Source: Trebonia sp963785645
GTDB taxonomy: Bacteria > Actinomycetota > Actinomycetes > Streptosporangiales > Streptosporangiaceae
Length of the DNA stretch: 64,000 nt
Assembly (NCBI GenBank): GCA_963785645.1
Contig: CAWAWG010000021.1
Span: forward strand, 1-64,000
Direction of reading: 5' to 3'
In this document: piece by piece, positions 37,427 through 45,820 of the stretch
Layout of the letters: each line of letters starts with the position of its first letter
How positions within the stretch are numbered: the stretch's first letter is position 1
Notes under the pieces: generated by a model
What the model was told of the DNA's origin: nothing
The model's database searches: none
The model's input: the letters and a program-made list of their open reading frames with translations, nothing else
Made by a program: the position numbers and the translations under genes

Positions 37427-38635
37427 GTGAGCGGTAACAGCAAGCCCGGCGCCTGGCCATCGGGGCTCGTCATCGTCGACAAGCCGGGCGGCATCACCTC
37501 GCACGACGTCGTCGCGCGGGTGCGCCGCCTGGCCCGCACCCGCCGCGTGGGCCACGCCGGCACGCTCGATCCTATGGCCACCGGCGTCCTCGTCCTCGGC
37601 ATCGAGAAGGCCACGCGCCTGCTCGGACACCTGATGCTGACCGAGAAGACCTACGCCGCCACCATCCGCCTCGGCCAGGCCACGACCACCGACGACGCCG
37701 AGGGGGAGGCTCTGCCAACCCAAGGGGACGCCGCCAAGGCAGCGGGCATACCCAGGGCTCGGCTCGACACCGAGATCGCCAGGCTCACCGGCGAGATCCT
37801 GCAGGTGCCGTCGAGCGTCAGTGCGATCAAGGTGAACGGCCAGCGTGCCTACAAGCTGGCCCGGGCCGGCGATGCCCCGGAACTGGCCGCCCGTCCCGTC
37901 ACCGTCTACGAGTTCGCAGTAACGGCGATCCGCCAGGAAGGCGACTTCCTGGATATCGACGCGGTAATCCGCTGCTCAAGCGGCACCTACATCCGTGCCC
38001 TCGCCCGTGACCTCGGCAATGCCCTGGGCACCGGCGGCCACCTGACCGCCCTGCGCCGCACCGCCGTCGGCCCGTACACCCTCACCCAGGCTCACCCGCT
38101 CAAAGACCTGGAAAACCGGAACCAAGACCAAAATCAGCCTCCCGAACGAGTCCGGCTTGCTCCCGCCCCGCACACCGCTGTTCAGCCGCCCCAAGCCCCC
38201 CTCGCGCCACCATCACAGGCCGCCCCCCAATCACAGGCCGCCCCCCAATCACAGGCTGACCTGCAATCACGGGCTGACTTCCCGTCGGGGGCTGACCCGC
38301 AATCGAAGGCCGACTTCCAATCGCAGGCTGACGCAGGCGCGGTCCCGGTGATTCTGCTCTCTGCGGCAGCCGCCGCGGCCTTTCCTCGCCTGGACCTCAC
38401 CGCCGGCGATGCTCGCCGCCTGGCCCAAGGTGCCCGTCTCCCTCTGCCGCCCGACCTGCCGCCTCTCCCCCCCGGCGACCTGCCGCAGGGGGGTGCCGGA
38501 GCGGACTACCCCGACGCCCCCCTGGCCGCCTTCGACCCGGACGGCACTCTTGTAGCCCTGGTCACGGCGGAGGATGGACGCCTGCGCTCCCTTGCCGTCT
38601 TCGTCGACGCCGCGGCCAGCACCCGGGACGCTTAA
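37427..38635 (+). CDS. truB: tRNA pseudouridine-55 synthase TruB
   Basis: TruB makes Ψ55 in the T-loop of tRNA. The 402-residue protein starts at GTG 37427. The catalytic region has GLVIVDKPGGITSHDVVARV and RRVGHAGTLDPMATGVLVLG, with the active Asp in GTLDP. Then come KTYAATIRLGQATTTDDAEG, QVPSSVSAIKVNGQRAYKLA and IRCSSGTYIRALARDLGNAL. Before the C-terminal PUA-like part (DLTAGDARRLAQGARLPLP) sits a linker of seven 18-bp repeats encoding AAPQSQ/ADFQSQ hexapeptides. That makes the protein about 80 residues longer than usual. Otherwise intact. Confidence 0.93.
   Translation: MSGNSKPGAWPSGLVIVDKPGGITSHDVVARVRRLARTRRVGHAGTLDPMATGVLVLGIEKATRLLGHLMLTEKTYAATIRLGQATTTDDAEGEALPTQGDAAKAAGIPRARLDTEIARLTGEILQVPSSVSAIKVNGQRAYKLARAGDAPELAARPVTVYEFAVTAIRQEGDFLDIDAVIRCSSGTYIRALARDLGNALGTGGHLTALRRTAVGPYTLTQAHPLKDLENRNQDQNQPPERVRLAPAPHTAVQPPQAPLAPPSQAAPQSQAAPQSQADLQSRADFPSGADPQSKADFQSQADAGAVPVILLSAAAAAAFPRLDLTAGDARRLAQGARLPLPPDLPPLPPGDLPQGGAGADYPDAPLAAFDPDGTLVALVTAEDGRLRSLAVFVDAAASTRDA
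38210..38335 (+). repeat. seven 18-bp in-frame repeats in truB
   Basis: Units start at 38210, 38228, 38246, 38264, 38282, 38300 and 38318 and follow CAATCACAGGCCGCCCCC. They encode SQAAPQ or SQADFQ hexapeptides. The period is the same as in the nusA tail although the sequences differ. Confidence 0.9.
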
Positions 38636-39099
38636 AGCGGGTCAAGAGCGCCTAACCGTGCCCCGTCGGACCCGCGATCACGCCGGGCGGCCGGTTTCTC
38701 GCGGCACCCCGGCACCCCATTTGACCTGAGATCCTCGCGGGGGACTGTCTTGGGCCAGTCGAACCGTCACGCTGGGTACAACCCGGCGCTGGAGCGGGCT
38801 ACCGGCTCTCGCCTTGGCCAAATTGGGTGTTATGACCGGTTCTTTCGGCTAAGGGCCGCCGGGCGACTGGTGCGCTGTGGCGTTTTGCGGGGCAACGGGA
38901 GAAATGTCCGCGTGGTCGGTGCCTATGCCGGGATGCGCCTCGCTTTCGATCCGCGATTATTGGCTAATCCTGGCGAATATATACCGAGTTTGCGGGTGCA
39001 GAGCCGAAAAACGGGACTGAATTACCCCGCGCGCTCGGTATACCTTGCCAATGTCCTTTATGGGCGAGCGCGCGGGGAGTCGTGGCTGTGGAGGGGTTT
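38636..39099. other. gene-free gap of lower GC
   Basis: An open frame at 38750-39103 shows no family motif and contains inverted repeat D, so I do not call it. The gap has lower GC than its neighbours. Confidence 0.4.
38980..39042. repeat. long-loop inverted repeat D, related to repeat A
   Basis: Arms TATACCGAG (38980-38988) and CTCGGTATA (39034-39042) can be extended inward past a 3-nt mismatch by GCGGG/CCCGC (38992-38996 and 39026-39030). It shares TATACCGA/TCGGTATA, and nearly the same spacing (47 against 49 nt), with inverted repeat A at 1255. Confidence 0.7.
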
Positions 39100-40137
39100 C
39101 TAGCCGCCTACGGAGTCCCCGATGATGCGGCGCATCCGCACCCAGTTATCCCGGACCGGGCCCCATTCACGCAGTGCGGCCGCGGTCTTGTATACGGCGC
39201 TGGGACGGAACCGGAAAAGGCCTACGGCCTTCTCGGATTCGCCGCCGAGTGAGTGCTTGATAACGCGGACTCCGTCGCTTGGCACGCCACCCATGTCATA
39301 GGCCAGTTCGCGGTCGCGCGACCACTTGATCGAGTCCCAGTGCAGCAGGGTGTGCGGGCTCATCGACCGGACCGAGGGGCCGACGATTTGCCATCCCCAC
39401 AGCCGGTCTCCCCCGATGATCGACGCGGTCATCCCGTACAAGGTGCCGTCCTCGCCCTTGGCGGTCCGCCAGAGCATGCGCGGATGGCCGACAAGTCGCT
39501 GGGTCATGGCCTGCACCACGGGGAGAGTGTAGGCGGGAATTGCCCCCTCTCGATCGTAAAGCGCGGTCATCTGCCCGGGAAACCAGTCCGTGATTTCTTC
39601 CGGCAAACTGTCCGATACCGTTACGCCGCGCTTTTCCGTCTGCCTGACCGACTGCCGCCGCCCGGTCGACATCGACTTCCAGACGTCATCGACCGACTTG
39701 GAAGCCGGCGTGACGAAGTTTTCCCACTCGAATGCCCCGTATTTCGGAATATCCAGATCCTCGGGGCTCAGCCGGAGTCCGGGCGAGAACGCCCACCGGG
39801 CCGCCACCGTCCGGTGCCGCCGCAGCGCCGGCTGCACCCCGCGGAGCAGTTCGCCGACGCGTCCCGCGCGCAGCGCTTCCCCGCGGATCACCGGGCCGAT
39901 GCAGCCGACCGGAAGGAAGTTCACCGTCGACACGGGGCCGTTGCGCCGGAAGAGCATGGGCACGGCACCGAGACGCTCCCCGCCAGACTCGACGGCAAAC
40001 GCCCGGAACTCACAACCGAGCGCATCGGCCAGCGCGCTGAGGAAGAACCAGTGGTGATAACCGGTCACCCCGACGCATTGGCTAACTTCGGCCTCATATG
40101 TCTGTTCGTCTAGCTCTTGCATCGTTGCCATAGCCAA
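39100..40137 (-). CDS. FemAB/GNAT-like acyltransferase
   Basis: This 345-residue protein resembles the FemAB-type double-GNAT fold (Acetyltransf_6), whose members build peptidoglycan bridges or acylate sugars. Key stretches are HHWFFLSALADALGCEFRAF, VPMLFRRNGPVSTVNFLPV, STGRRQSVRQTEKRGVTVSD and KGEDGTLYGMTASIIGGDRL, followed by HTLLHWDSIKWSRDRELAYD and MGGVPSDGVRVIKHSLGGES. The last pattern, YDMGGV...FKxxFGG-like, is characteristic of the family. Starts at 40137 or the ATGs at 40131 and 40122 are possible. It interrupts the truB-ribF neighbourhood on the opposite strand, and its GC content is lower than that of its neighbours, so it may have been acquired. Confidence 0.7.
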   Translation of the reverse strand: MAMATMQELDEQTYEAEVSQCVGVTGYHHWFFLSALADALGCEFRAFAVESGGERLGAVPMLFRRNGPVSTVNFLPVGCIGPVIRGEALRAGRVGELLRGVQPALRRHRTVAARWAFSPGLRLSPEDLDIPKYGAFEWENFVTPASKSVDDVWKSMSTGRRQSVRQTEKRGVTVSDSLPEEITDWFPGQMTALYDREGAIPAYTLPVVQAMTQRLVGHPRMLWRTAKGEDGTLYGMTASIIGGDRLWGWQIVGPSVRSMSPHTLLHWDSIKWSRDRELAYDMGGVPSDGVRVIKHSLGGESEKAVGLFRFRPSAVYKTAAALREWGPVRDNWVRMRRIIGDSVGG

Positions 40138-40473
40138 TCAACCGCTTTGAGAGATGCGAACTGTAATGATTCAGGCGGGATGATTGCCATGATTTGGCGC
40201 GGCCAGGCCCCGGCCCCCGTAGCTACACCCCGTAGCTCACTCTTGTGACAAAACCGCGTAAGAGTGTAACAGTCACGTTTAACGGGCGCATGAACTTCCA
40301 AAGTGACGCGAAAGTCCAACGCCCGGGCGCTCGCGGATGACTGCGGGCCCGTCGACTCGGCCGCCCCGCGCCCACGCAACCTGCGTGACCGCGGTGCGAC
40401 GACCCGGGGCATGGAGTCGGCGCCGCCGTGGGATGACTAGGCTGGGTGCCGAGCAAAGGAGGGGCTGAGAGTC
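40138..40473. other. divergent gap before ribF
   Basis: No gene is seen. A direct repeat GTAGCTAC/GAGCTACGGGGTGTAGCTACGG-like segment lies at about 40218-40240, and the ribF ribosome binding site AAAGGAGGGG is at 40455-40464. Promoters for both directions must lie here, but no clear boxes stand out. Confidence 0.4.
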
Positions 40474-41553
40474 GTGTACCGCTGGCAGGGCCTTGATGAG
40501 GTGCCCGCAGAATGGGGTCAGTCCGTCGTCACGATCGGCGAGTTCGATGGCGTGCACCTGGGACATCAGAGCATCGTCGCCCGCGCGGCGGAACTCGGCC
40601 GCGAGCGGGATCTTCCGGTGGTTGCGATCACCTTCGACCCGCATCCGGATGAGGTGGTCCGGCCGGGCAGCCACCCGCCGTTCCTCTGCTCGGCCCGGCG
40701 CCGCGCGGAGCTGCTCACGGGCCTGGGCGTGGATGCGGTCTGCACGCTCCATTTCACGCTCGCGTTCTCCAGGATCGACCCCGATGAGTTCGTGCGCACC
40801 GTTCTCGTCGAGCGGCTGCACGCCGCGGCGGTCGTGGTCGGTGAGGACTTCCGCTTCGGTCACAAGGCGGCGGGCGACGTGCAGCTGCTCGACCGGCTCG
40901 GCGAGAAGTACGACTACACCGCCGAGGGACTGCCGCTGCTTGCGATAGACGGCGTGACGATCTCGTCGACCGCCATCAGGACGCTGCTCGCGGCCGGCGA
41001 CGTGGCGGAGGCCGCTAAGGCCCTCGGCCGCCCGCACCGCGTCGAGGGCGTGGTCGTCCGCGGTCACCAGCGCGGCCGCCAGCTCGGTTTCCCGACCGCG
41101 AACGTGGAATCGCCCCCGCATACGGCGATCCCCGCCGACGGCGTGTACGCGGGCTGGCTCGCCGCCCTGGACGAGGCCGGCGAGCAGACGAGCCGCTGGC
41201 CCGCCGCGATCTCGATCGGCACCAACCCGACATTCAACGGCCAGGTCCGCACGGTGGAGGCGTACGCGCTCGACCGGACCGACCTGGACCTCTACGGACT
41301 GCACGCCGCGATCGACTTCGCCGCCCGCCTCCGCGGCACCCTCCGCTTCGACTCCATCGACGCCCTAGTCGACCAGATGCACATAGACGTCGACCAGTCC
41401 AGGGCTCTGCTGGCAGACGAGTGGAGCCCCACCCGAGCGAGTCCGAAGGCTAACGTTCGACAACCGGGATTGCGCAACGCGTTGCGCTTTTTCGGCGAGT
41501 TTCCGCAGGTGGCGAATATTTTTCGCCAATTTCTCGTGATGCGCGGCAAATGA
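40474..41553 (+). CDS. ribF: bifunctional riboflavin kinase / FAD synthetase
   Basis: RibF makes FMN from riboflavin and then FAD. GTG 40474 follows AAAGGAGGGG. The N-terminal adenylyltransferase domain has VVTIGEFDGVHLGHQSIVAR (HLGH motif), AITFDPHPDEVV, VVGEDFRFGHKAAGDV and VTISSTAIRTLLAAGD. The kinase domain has GHQRGRQLGFPTANVE, IPADGVYAGWLAAL and AAISIGTNPTFNGQVRTVEA. The normal end is near the DQSRALLADE codons; about 35 more residues follow, encoded by DNA that contains the palindrome GCGCAACGCGTTGCGC. This tail may be read-through from a lost stop. The two domains themselves are intact. Confidence 0.93.
   Translation: MYRWQGLDEVPAEWGQSVVTIGEFDGVHLGHQSIVARAAELGRERDLPVVAITFDPHPDEVVRPGSHPPFLCSARRRAELLTGLGVDAVCTLHFTLAFSRIDPDEFVRTVLVERLHAAAVVVGEDFRFGHKAAGDVQLLDRLGEKYDYTAEGLPLLAIDGVTISSTAIRTLLAAGDVAEAAKALGRPHRVEGVVVRGHQRGRQLGFPTANVESPPHTAIPADGVYAGWLAALDEAGEQTSRWPAAISIGTNPTFNGQVRTVEAYALDRTDLDLYGLHAAIDFAARLRGTLRFDSIDALVDQMHIDVDQSRALLADEWSPTRASPKANVRQPGLRNALRFFGEFPQVANIFRQFLVMRGK
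41472..41537 (+). repeat. palindromes in the extended ribF 3' end
   Basis: A perfect 16-bp palindrome GCGCAACGCGTTGCGC lies at 41472-41487, followed by GGCGAATATTTTTCGCC at 41511-41527. They look like intergenic or terminator DNA but lie inside the open ribF frame. Confidence 0.6.
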
Positions 41554-41620
41554 TCTTTGGGTCGCGCTAGCGTCTCTCCATCCACCCTCGACGAGGGTCG
41601 ACTGCAGGAGGGATTTCCCG

Positions 41621-41887
41621 ATGGATGACAGGGACAGGCTTGCCGAGCTGACCGAGTCGGTCGCATCGCTGCTGAAGGAGGTTAAGCGCGTCGACGACGC
41701 ACTGTTCAAGGCAAACGCCATGTACGGCGAATTCTTCAGGATTGTCGGTTCCCAGGCGGACGCCTCTGACACGATCAGGAGCCGGGTGATCGACATCGAC
41801 GACAAGCTGGCCAAGCACGATGAGCGCTTCGATCAGGTCAACGAGGCGCTCCGGCGGATTCTCGACAAGGTCGGGGCTAACTCATGA
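41621..41887 (+). CDS. small coiled-coil protein 1
   Basis: This 88-residue, highly charged helical protein starts at ATG 41621 (MDDRDRLAELTESVASLLKE). It has a heptad pattern throughout (VKRVDDALFKANAMYGEFFR, VIDIDDKLAKHDERFDQVNE, ALRRILDKVGANS). No enzyme motif, signal peptide or membrane helix is visible. The RFDQVNE segment matches the repeats of the next gene, and the two overlap by 4 bp (ATGA), so they are translationally coupled and probably interact. GGAGG lies before the ATG. Function unknown. It sits where S. coelicolor carries its type VII secretion genes, between ribF and rpsO. Confidence 0.7.
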   Translation: MDDRDRLAELTESVASLLKEVKRVDDALFKANAMYGEFFRIVGSQADASDTIRSRVIDIDDKLAKHDERFDQVNEALRRILDKVGANS

Positions 41888-42414
41888 GGCTCGAAGACCG
41901 GGTGGACGACGTCGACGCAAGGCTCAAGCGGGTGTCGGCCGAAGTCCAGGCGCTGCAGCAGATGCCCGGGATCTACGGCGCCGAATACGGCCTGATCCGT
42001 ACCGCGCTCCAGGGACACGACAAGCGTTTCGATCACGTCGACGCCACGCTCCAGGGGCAAAGCGAGAAGCTCGGTGAACACGACCGCCGGTTTGACCACC
42101 TCGAGGAGCTGATCTCGGACCAGGGGCAGGCGCTCCGCGAGCACAACAAGCGGTTCGACCGCATCGACGGGGTCCTAGCGGACCAAAGGCGGGTGCTCGA
42201 CGAGCACACCAGGCGGTTCGATCAAGTCGACGAGCGGTTCGACCAAGTCGACAAGCGGTTCGACCAAGTCGACAAGCGGTTCGGTCAGGTAGACGCGCGC
42301 TTCGACCGGGTCGAGGAGAAGCTCTTGGACCAACGAGATGAGCTCTCCCGGTACGGGAAAATCCTCGACCGGCACGGGGAACTGCTTGAGCAGATCCTCG
42401 CCAAGGTCGCCTGA
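41884..42414 (+). CDS. repetitive coiled-coil protein 2
   Basis: This 176-residue protein is almost entirely coiled coil. Units of the form (K/R)RFDxVD or RFDHLEE recur (DKRFDHVDATLQGQSEKLG, DRRFDHLEELISDQGQALR) and become exact in the middle, where three 24-bp copies encode RFDQVDKRFDQVDKRF (about 42210-42290). The C terminus is GKILDRHGELLEQILAKVA. No membrane helix or signal. Such rods often act as spacers or adaptors. The overlap with coiled-coil protein 1 suggests a complex. I do not recognise an exact family. Confidence 0.7.
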   Translation: MRLEDRVDDVDARLKRVSAEVQALQQMPGIYGAEYGLIRTALQGHDKRFDHVDATLQGQSEKLGEHDRRFDHLEELISDQGQALREHNKRFDRIDGVLADQRRVLDEHTRRFDQVDERFDQVDKRFDQVDKRFGQVDARFDRVEEKLLDQRDELSRYGKILDRHGELLEQILAKVA

Positions 42415-42438
42415 CCGGGGGAGTTCACCACTAGAGGT

Positions 42439-42548
42439 CTGGCTTCGCGTCCGATTCAGGTGGGCGCGAAGCCAGGCGGTCCCAGGCGCAAGCCACTCAG
42501 CTAAAGTGCCCGGCTTCGCGTCTGATTGGTGCAAGGGGCGAAGCCGGG
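42439..42548 (+). terminator. tandem duplicated hairpins between the coiled-coil genes and rpsO
   Basis: Hairpin 1 pairs CTGGCTTCGCG (42439-42449) with CGCGAAGCCAG (42465-42475). Hairpin 2 pairs CCCGGCTTCGC (42509-42519) with GCGAAGCCGGG (42538-42548). The two share GGCTTCGCGTC and GATT and look like a duplicated unit about 70 bp long. Both fit a transcription terminator for the upstream pair. Confidence 0.7.
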
Positions 42549-42637
42549 CCGTTCAGAGTAAGCCGCAGTCGTTCCGTAATCTCTGACTGGGAACGAGCGG
42601 ACAGATTACCTGATCGTGCGTGGTACTGTGAAACGCT

Positions 42638-42654
42638 ACCGGCAAAAGGCCGGT
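42638..42654 (+). promoter_or_regulatory. 5' leader hairpin of rpsO
   Basis: ACCGGC (42638-42643) pairs with GCCGGT (42649-42654) around a 5-nt loop. TACTGT at 42624-42629 just upstream could be the -10 box. S15 often represses its own messenger through a leader structure; whether this hairpin does so is not known. Confidence 0.35.
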
Positions 42655-42730
42655 CCGGGCTGGCTGCACCCTCATCGCGGCCGTCCGCTACGGGGAAACC
42701 CGCACTCTCTAAGCAATCTTAAGGAGCCAC

Positions 42731-43000
42731 GTGCCGCTCGAAGCTGAAGTGAAGAAGCAGATCTTTGCGGACTACGCGATCAATGAGGGTGACACCGGTT
42801 CGCCGGAGGTCCAGATCGCGCTCATGACCCGCAGGATCAACGACCTGAACGAGCACCTCAAGGTGCACCAGCACGACCACCACAGCCGCCGCGGCCTGCT
42901 GCTGCTCGTCGGCCGCCGCCGCCGCTTGCTCGGCTACCTGCGGAACACCGACATCACCCGGTACCGCACGCTGATCGAGCGCCTCGGCCTGCGCCGCTAG
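42731..43000 (+). CDS. rpsO: 30S ribosomal protein S15
   Basis: S15 binds the central domain of 16S rRNA early in assembly. The 89-residue protein starts at GTG 42731, five bases after AAGGAG. It reads VPLEAEVKKQIFADYAINEG, DTGSPEVQIALMTRRINDLN, EHLKVHQHDHHSRRGLLLLV and GRRRRLLGYLRNTDITRYRT. All signature residues (HxxDHHSRRGL) are present. The rpsO-pnp order is conserved in most bacteria. The gene is intact. Confidence 0.97.
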   Translation: MPLEAEVKKQIFADYAINEGDTGSPEVQIALMTRRINDLNEHLKVHQHDHHSRRGLLLLVGRRRRLLGYLRNTDITRYRTLIERLGLRR

Positions 43001-43368
43001 CAGAGGGCCCCCGTTGGGCGCAGGCGCTGCCCAAAGACACCCGCAGAGCGGGGTTGCCCGCGAGAGGCCCTGGTCGCCGAGTCGGACACTGGACCCGGGT
43101 GACCCCGGGCCGGTACTGTTGGCCTGGCCTGGGAAATAACAGAATACGAGCGACAAGACACATCCCGTAGCCCCCGGCCCGAGCGCCTGGGCCGGTCCTC
43201 GGTAGTGGTCCCCGGGTTCAAGGCAGCTGGGTTTTCAGGCAGCACAGCCCCCGAGGGCTTCAATCGAAGACCGGCCGGCGTACCCGCTGGCACGCAAGCG
43301 GGTACGCCAGAGCCGACCACGGCACGGCGGCGGGTGGGTGCGGGATCTACCGCAAGGAGGTCTCACCC
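43001..43368 (+). promoter_or_regulatory. pnp leader region with promoter and hairpins
   Basis: This 368-bp gap has a short hairpin TTGGGC/GCCCAA after rpsO (43014-43034). A promoter candidate is TGGACC (43090-43095), an 18-nt spacer and TACTGT (43114-43119), with CCCGGGTGACCCCGGG in the spacer. The ribosome binding site AAGGAGG lies just before GTG 43369. The 250-nt leader would suit the known self-control of pnp by leader cleavage, though no specific site can be assigned. Confidence 0.4.
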
Positions 43369-45749
43369 GTGAAGGGTGTGAAGAGCGCCGAAGCCGTTAT
43401 CGATAACGGCGAGTTTGGCGTACGCAAAATCAGATTTGAAACCGGCCGTCTCGCCCGTCAGGCGGCCGGCTCTGCCCTCGTCGTTCTGGACGACGAGACC
43501 GTCGTCCTGTCGGCGACCTCTGCGTCCAAGCAGCCGCGCGAAGGGCTCGACTTCTTCCCGCTGACCGTGGACGTCGAGGAGCGCATGTACGCGGCCGGGC
43601 GCATTCCCGGCTCGTTCTTCCGCCGCGAGGGCCGCCCGTCCGAGGACGCGATCCTCACCTGCCGGCTCATCGACCGCCCGCTGCGCCCGTCCTTCGTCAA
43701 GGGCCTGCGCAACGAGATCCAGATCGTGGAGACGGTGCTCTCGCTGCACCCCGAGCACCTGTACGACGTGGTGGCGATCAACGCCGCGTCCATGTCCACC
43801 CAGCTCGCGGGCCTGCCGTTCGCCGGGCCGATCGGCGGCGTCCGGGTCGCGCTCATCAAGGACCAGTGGGTCGCGTTCCCGACGCACCCGCAGCTTGAGC
43901 TGGCGACGTTCGACATGGTGGTGGCCGGCCGGATGCTCGAGGACGGCGACGTCGCGATCATGATGGTCGAGGCGGAGTCCACCCCGCAGACGCTCAAGCT
44001 GCTCGCCGACGCCGAGACGACCGGCGCGGTCGCTCCCGACGAGGAGACCGTGGCCGAGGGCCTCGAGGCCGCCAAGCCGTTCATCGCCGCGCTGTGCGAG
44101 GCGCAGCGGATCCTCGCCGCCGCGGCGGTCGAGGCCGGCCTCGCCCCGGCGGGCACGACCCAGTTCCCGATCTTCGTCGACTACGGCGAGGACGTCTACG
44201 AGGCGGTCGCCGCCGCGGTGACCGACGAGCTGGCCAAGGCGCTGACCATCGCCGGCAAGCAGGAGCGGGCGGCCGAGGAGGACCGGGTCAAGGTCCTCGC
44301 GCATGGAGCGGCTGGCGCGAGAAGTTCGAGGGGCGCGAGAAGGAGATCAGCGCCGCCCTCCGGTCGCTGACCAAGAAGCTGGTCCGCCAGCGGGTCGTCA
44401 ACGACGGGCTGCGCATCGACGGCCGCGGGCTCACCGACATCCGGCCGCTCTCGGCCGAGGTCGGCGTGCTGCCCCGGGTGCACGGCTCGGCGCTGTTCGA
44501 GCGCGGCGAGACCCAGATCCTGGGCGTCACCACGCTGAACATGCTCCGCATGGAGCAGATGATCGACACGCTCAACCCCGAGCGCACCAAGCGCTACATG
44601 CACAACTACAACTTCCCGCCGTACTCGACCGGCGAGACCGGCCGCGTCGGCTCGCCGAAGCGGCGCGAGATCGGCCACGGCGCGCTCGCCGAGCGGGCGA
44701 TCCTCCCGGTGCTGCCGACCCGCGAGGAGTTCCCCTACGCGATCCGCCAGGTGTCCGAGGCGATCAGCTCCAACGGCTCGACCTCGATGGGCTCGGTCTG
44801 CGCCTCCACGCTGTCCCTGCTCAACGCCGGCGTGCCGCTCAAGGGCATGGTCTCCGGCATCGCGATGGGCCTCATCCACGAGGGCGGGCAGTACGTCACG
44901 CTGACCGACATCCTCGGCGCCGAGGACGCCTTCGGTGACATGGACTTCAAGGTCGCCGGCACCGAGCAGGTGATCACGGCGCTGCAGCTCGACACCAAGC
45001 TCGACGGCATCCCCGCCTCGGTGCTGGCCGGCGCGCTGAAGCAGGCCCACGGTGCCCGGATGACGATCCTCGGCGTGATGCGCGACGCGATCACCGAGCC
45101 GGGCGAGATGTCGCCGTTCGCACCGCGGATCATCACCCTGAAGGTCCCGGTGGACAAGATCGGCGAGGTCATCGGCCCGAAGGGCAAGATGATCAACTCG
45201 ATCCAGGACGACACCGGCGCCGAGATCACGATCGAGGACGACGGCACGATCTACGTCGGTGCGACCGACGGCCCGTCCGCGGAGGCGGCGCGCTCGGCGA
45301 TCAACGCGATCGCCAACCCGCACATCCCCGAGGTCGGGGAGCGGTTCCTCGGCACGGTCGTGAAGACGACCACGTTCGGCGCGTTCCTGTCGCTGCTGCC
45401 TGGCAAGGACGGGCTGCTGCACGTCACGCAGATCCGCAAGCTGCACGGCGGCAAGCGGATCGAGAACGTCGAGGACGTCATCCACGTCGGCGACAAGATC
45501 CAGGTGGAGATCCGCGAGATCGACGACCGCGGCAAGCTGTCGCTCGTTCCCGTCGAGGTGATCGAGCGCGAGGCGGCGGGTGAGGACCTGAGCGGCGGCG
45601 AGGAGGACCGGCCCGGCATCCGCGCCGACCGGAGCGGCGGCGGCGACCGGGGCGACCGTCCGCAGCGCGACCGGGGCGAGGGTGGCGGTGGCGGTGGCGA
45701 CCGCGACCGCCGCGTCCGGCAGCGTTCCCGCGGCGGGCACCGCGACTAG
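43369..45749 (+). pseudogene. pnp: polyribonucleotide nucleotidyltransferase, one break near 44310
   Basis: PNPase degrades RNA 3' to 5' with phosphate, and in actinomycetes also makes tails (GPSI). GTG 43369 opens VKGVKSAEAVIDNGEFGVRK. The first RNase PH core has ETVVLSATSASKQPREGLDF and RRPSED-like RREGRPSEDAILTCRLIDRP. The second has RRVNDGLRIDGRG-type VNDGLRIDGRGLTDIRPL, YNFPPYSTGETGRVGSPKRR and GSVCASTLSLLNAG. KH and S1 domains follow (IGEVIGPKGKMINSIQDDTG, GAFLSLLPGKDGLLHVTQI), with a Gly/Arg/Asp tail. Removing one C and one G around 44304-44315 gives the expected LAMERWREKFEG and a frame of 792 residues, so the break is two inserted bases. Confidence 0.95.
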
Positions 45750-45820
45750 ATGACTACCCACCGGAAGCACATCGCGGCGGGCTTTGGCTGCCGTCCTTCA
45801 ACGGGCATCGAGGCCGAGGC

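Noticed and set aside
38750..39103. Open frame of 117 codons after truB
   Set aside because: Contains inverted repeat D, lacks any recognisable motif or ribosome binding site, and runs into the end of the FemAB-like gene.
42200..42300. CRISPR-like regular repeats
   Set aside because: The 24-bp units are directly adjacent without spacers and encode coiled-coil heptads in frame.
44196..45770. 524-codon open frame antisense to pnp
   Set aside because: A shadow frame rich in Asp/Arg/Leu/His, typical of the antisense of GC-rich genes; pnp is clear on the plus strand.
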